A stretch of DNA of 15,412 nt from an uncultured Prevotella sp. (GTDB taxonomy: Bacteria; Bacteroidota; Bacteroidia; Bacteroidales; Bacteroidaceae). The position numbers and the translations under genes are program-made. Under the pieces are notes generated by a model. The model made no database searches. It saw only the letters and a list, made by a program, of their open reading frames with translations, and was not told the DNA's origin. How positions within the stretch are numbered: position 1 is the first letter of the stretch; each line of letters begins with the position of its first letter. Of the stretch, positions 13,150 to 15,412 are shown one piece after another. The stretch covers positions 1 to 15,412 of the forward strand of contig URJQ01000073.1 of assembly GCA_900548195.1 (NCBI GenBank), written 5' to 3'.

Positions 13150-14190
13150 ATGCTGACAGAAAAAATAGATGCACTTCTTGCAGAAGTGAATGCGCTGACA
13201 GCCTCCAACGCAGAAGAAATTGAGGCTCTTCGTCTGAAATATCTTAGTAAAAAGGGTGAGATTAACGCTCTTATGGCTGACTTCCGCAACGTACCTGCAG
13301 AGGACAAAAAGGCTGTGGGAGTAAAGATAAACCAGCTCAAGCAGGCTGCCCTCGATAAGATAAACGGACTGAAAGAGGTCGTTGCCACCACCGAAACTAT
13401 CTCTGATGACATAGACCTTACTCGTACTCCATACCCTATAAACCTCGGTACTCGCCACCCTCTCTCTATCGTGAAGAATGAGATAGTGGAGATATTCCAG
13501 CGTATGGGCTTCACTTTGGCTGACGGTCCAGAGGTGGAGGACGACCTTCATGTATTCACAAAGATGAACTTTGCCGCTGATCATCCTGCTCGCGATATGC
13601 AGGATACATTCTTCGTGGAGAAGAGTCCGCTCAATGATGTGACAAAGAATATCATCCTTCGTTCGCACACTTCCAGCGTACAGGCTCGAGTCATGGAGCA
13701 GGGACAGCCTCCTATCCGTGTCATCTGCCCAGGCCGTGTGTTCCGTAACGAGGCTATCACGGCGCGTGCTCACTGCTTCTTCCATCAGTTGGAAGGACTT
13801 TATATCGACAAGAACGTGTCTTTCACCGACTTAAAGCAGGTGATGCTCACATTCGCACAGGAACTGTTTGGCCCTGACACCAAGATTCGTCTGCGCCCAA
13901 GTTACTTCCCATTCACAGAGCCTTCTGCCGAAATGGACATCTCATGCCATATCTGTGGCGGTAAGGGTTGTGGCTTCTGTAAGCACACCGGTTGGGTTGA
14001 AATTCTCGGTTGCGGTATGGTTGACCCTAATGTCCTTGAGCTCTGCGGTATTGATTCTAAGGTATATTCCGGTTATGCTTTCGGTCTTGGTATTGAGCGT
14101 ATTACCAACCTCAAGTATCATGTCTCTGACTTGCGTATGTTCTCTGAAAACGATACACGCTTCCTTCAGGAATTTGAGGCTGCAAACTAA
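13150..14190 (+). CDS. pheS: Phenylalanine--tRNA ligase alpha subunit
   Basis: 346 residues. It is the catalytic subunit of the alpha2-beta2 enzyme that charges tRNA-Phe. The first 85 residues form the coiled-coil arm that contacts tRNA (MLTEKIDALLAEVNAL onward). The class II core follows: FTLADGPEVEDDLHVFTKMNF (121-141), the motif 2 region GRVFRNEAITARAHCFFHQLEGL (about 195-217), the Cys-rich CHICGGKGCGFC stretch leading into GWVEILGCGMV, and motif 3 GYAFGLGIERI. An upstream in-frame start at 13039 would run through the promoter; the ATG at 13150 gives the normal family N-terminus. pheT is not adjacent, so the beta subunit must be encoded elsewhere. A strong terminator follows, making this monocistronic. 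Confidence 0.97.
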   Translation: MLTEKIDALLAEVNALTASNAEEIEALRLKYLSKKGEINALMADFRNVPAEDKKAVGVKINQLKQAALDKINGLKEVVATTETISDDIDLTRTPYPINLGTRHPLSIVKNEIVEIFQRMGFTLADGPEVEDDLHVFTKMNFAADHPARDMQDTFFVEKSPLNDVTKNIILRSHTSSVQARVMEQGQPPIRVICPGRVFRNEAITARAHCFFHQLEGLYIDKNVSFTDLKQVMLTFAQELFGPDTKIRLRPSYFPFTEPSAEMDISCHICGGKGCGFCKHTGWVEILGCGMVDPNVLELCGIDSKVYSGYAFGLGIERITNLKYHVSDLRMFSENDTRFLQEFEAAN

Positions 14191-14231
14191 GTATCTGCCT
14201 GAAGCTGTATAAGACATAAAAGAAAAATAAA

Positions 14232-14270
14232 AAGCCCCCACGACATCGAGTAATCATGTCGTGGGGGCTT
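14232..14270. terminator. Bidirectional intrinsic terminator between pheS and fmt
   Basis: AAGCCCCCACGACAT (14232-14246) and ATGTCGTGGGGGCTT (14256-14270) form a perfect 15-bp G/C-rich stem with a 9-base loop. It is flanked by AAAAATAAA on the left and CCATTTTATTGTTT on the right, so each convergent gene reads into a U-rich tract. Confidence 0.9.
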
Positions 14271-14284
14271 CCATTTTATTGTTT

Positions 14285-14304
14285 CCAACGGTAAAAGCCG
14301 TTGG
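14285..14304. terminator. Second hairpin after fmt
   Basis: CCAACGG (14285-14291) and CCGTTGG (14298-14304) pair perfectly around a 6-base loop, 24 bases past the fmt stop on the minus strand. No T-run follows directly. It may assist the larger terminator at 14232-14270 or protect the mRNA 3' end. Confidence 0.4.
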
Positions 14305-14327
14305 CACAGTGGCATTTACTTGGGCAT

Positions 14328-15305
14328 CTATCGCAAACCATTGGCGAAATCCCTGGCTGCCATGCGCTTCTTGCCACTCACCTGCACTTCAAGAATTTCT
14401 ATCTGAAGGTCGGAAGCAGAGATGAAAAGGCGATTCTTCTCCACCTGAAGCAGTGGTTTCTTGGCGTCATATTGCGCATTCGTCAAAGCAATGCTCTGGC
14501 GCTCAGTCTTCTGTGCCTTGTATATCTTCATCACAGTCTCGCGTCCGTCAGGCATAGTGACATTGCTCCAAGCACCCGGAACAGGAGAGAGACCGCGGAT
14601 AAAGTCGTGGCATTGCTTAGCTGTCTTGCTCCAGTCAATCTCGCAAGTCTCCTTGAATATCTTAGGAGCATTATGCAATGTAGTGCCAACAGGAATCATT
14701 TCCTCTTGTGGAAGCGAAGCTACTGTGCCGTCACCCTCGATGATGGCATCTACAGTCTCGAGGGCAAGCGTGGCACCGAGGCGCATAAGTCCGTCATAGA
14801 CATACTCCACATTGGCATCGTCAGGGATGTCGAAAGTCTTCTGCTGGATTATCCTTCCAGTGTCGATGTCGTGGTCGAGGAAGAAAGTGGTGACACCAGT
14901 CTGTGTCTCACCATTGATGACAGCCCAATTGATAGGCGCTGCGCCACGATACTGAGGCAATAGTGCGGCATGAACATTGAATGTGCCGAAGCGAGGCATA
15001 TCCCAAACAATCTCAGGAAGCATACGGAAAGCTACAACCACCTGCAGATCTGCATTGTAGGAACGCAATGCTTCTACAAACTCAGGGTCTTTCATCTTCA
15101 CTGGTTGAAGAACGGGTATATCATGTGCCAAAGCGTATTGCTTGACCTGTGAAGGCTGTAATACGCTTCCGTGACGTCCCACAGGTTTATCAGGTTGTGT
15201 CACTACAGCAACGACATTATATCCACCCTCCACAAGGGCAGAAAGGGTGCCGACTGCAAACTCCGGCGTTCCCATGAATATTATTCTCAGATTCTCTTTT
15301 GTCAT
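14328..15305 (-). CDS. fmt: Methionyl-tRNA formyltransferase
   Basis: 325 residues. It transfers a formyl group from 10-formyl-tetrahydrofolate to initiator Met-tRNA. The N-terminal formyltransferase domain (about 7-190) has IIFMGTPEFAV (8-18), the loop TQPDKPVGRHGSVLQPSQVK (36-55) that contacts tRNA in the E. coli enzyme, FNVHAALLPQYRGAAP (109-124) with the catalytic Asn110 and His112, and DIDTG (146-150) with the catalytic Asp148. The C-terminal domain (about 205-325) begins near CEIDWSKTAKQCHDFIRGLSPVPGAW. Length is normal. The ATG at 15305 begins MTKENLRIIFMGTPEF. Convergent with pheS across the shared terminator. Its promoter is not clear; the upstream region holds a 14-bp tandem repeat cut by the window end. 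Confidence 0.97.
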   Translation of the reverse strand: MTKENLRIIFMGTPEFAVGTLSALVEGGYNVVAVVTQPDKPVGRHGSVLQPSQVKQYALAHDIPVLQPVKMKDPEFVEALRSYNADLQVVVAFRMLPEIVWDMPRFGTFNVHAALLPQYRGAAPINWAVINGETQTGVTTFFLDHDIDTGRIIQQKTFDIPDDANVEYVYDGLMRLGATLALETVDAIIEGDGTVASLPQEEMIPVGTTLHNAPKIFKETCEIDWSKTAKQCHDFIRGLSPVPGAWSNVTMPDGRETVMKIYKAQKTERQSIALTNAQYDAKKPLLQVEKNRLFISASDLQIEILEVQVSGKKRMAARDFANGLR

Positions 15306-15357
15306 GAATATAGTTCAGAAATGCAAGTAATTATGCATTAAGAATTTTAAAAAACAA

Positions 15358-15412
15358 GCATTATGAATTATGCATTATGAATTATGCATTATGAATTATG
15401 CATTATGAATTA
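15358..15412. repeat. 14-bp tandem repeat upstream of fmt, cut by the window edge
   Basis: GCATTATGAATTAT is repeated head to tail at 15358, 15372, 15386 and 15400 (the last copy one base short at the window end). A degenerate copy, ATTATGCATTAAGAATT, lies near 15330. The true array length cannot be seen from this window. Confidence 0.9.

Noticed and set aside
13144..13785. 213-residue minus-strand open frame opposite pheS
   Set aside because: pheS is unmistakable on the other strand; the antisense product has no recognisable fold or start signal.

Overview
The window looks like chromosome of a gut or oral Bacteroidales bacterium, most likely Prevotella/Segatella. The evidence is a BspA-type leucine-rich-repeat surface protein, a PepSY-like periplasmic protein, a DUF4348-type lipoprotein, starts without clear Shine-Dalgarno sequences, and several upstream TAnnTTTG boxes (the Bacteroidetes -7 element). 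All assignments are from reading the sequence; no database search was made.

Layout. Bases 1-226 are an A/C-rich repeat and the promoter region of a large BspA-like protein (227-2233, +) built from fifteen 69-bp repeats. Next come three minus-strand genes: a GNAT N-acetyltransferase (2438-2995) whose 3' end overlaps an unexplained coding-like fragment, a PepSY-like exported protein (3110-3556), and the potassium transporter Kup (3703-5718). A 4'-phosphopantetheinyl transferase (5992-6606, -) is divergent from a plus-strand pair: a SprT-like zinc metallopeptidase (6774-7442) and a uracil/hypoxanthine-DNA-glycosylase-like protein (7498-8124). A 578-bp convergent intergenic region (8125-8702) follows and is full of repeats. 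Then come a Rossmann/DUF2520 protein (8703-9485, -), a ClC-family anion channel or transporter with CBS domains (9601-11376, -), the tRNA t6A enzyme TsaC/YwlC (11442-12011, -) and a putative lipoprotein (12123-12974, -). The lipoprotein is divergent from pheS (13150-14190, +), which ends in a strong terminator shared with the convergent fmt (14328-15305, -). The window closes in a 14-bp tandem repeat.

How the genes work together. Translation is the main theme on the right: pheS charges tRNA-Phe, fmt formylates initiator Met-tRNA, and tsaC starts t6A modification. tsaC, clc and the DUF2520 gene run in the same direction and may share a transcript. The SprT-like and glycosylase-like genes probably form a two-gene DNA-maintenance operon. 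Kup and the ClC protein handle K+ and anions but are not adjacent.

No defence, phage or biosynthetic system was recognised. The parts least explained by genes are the convergent region 8125-8702 (a 22-bp array with paired substitutions, then a cluster of GGTGGAAT motifs in both orientations), the 52-bp near-perfect palindrome at 3011-3062, the coding-like fragment at 2317-2472, and the A/C-rich dispersed repeats near both 42-90 and 9488-9602.
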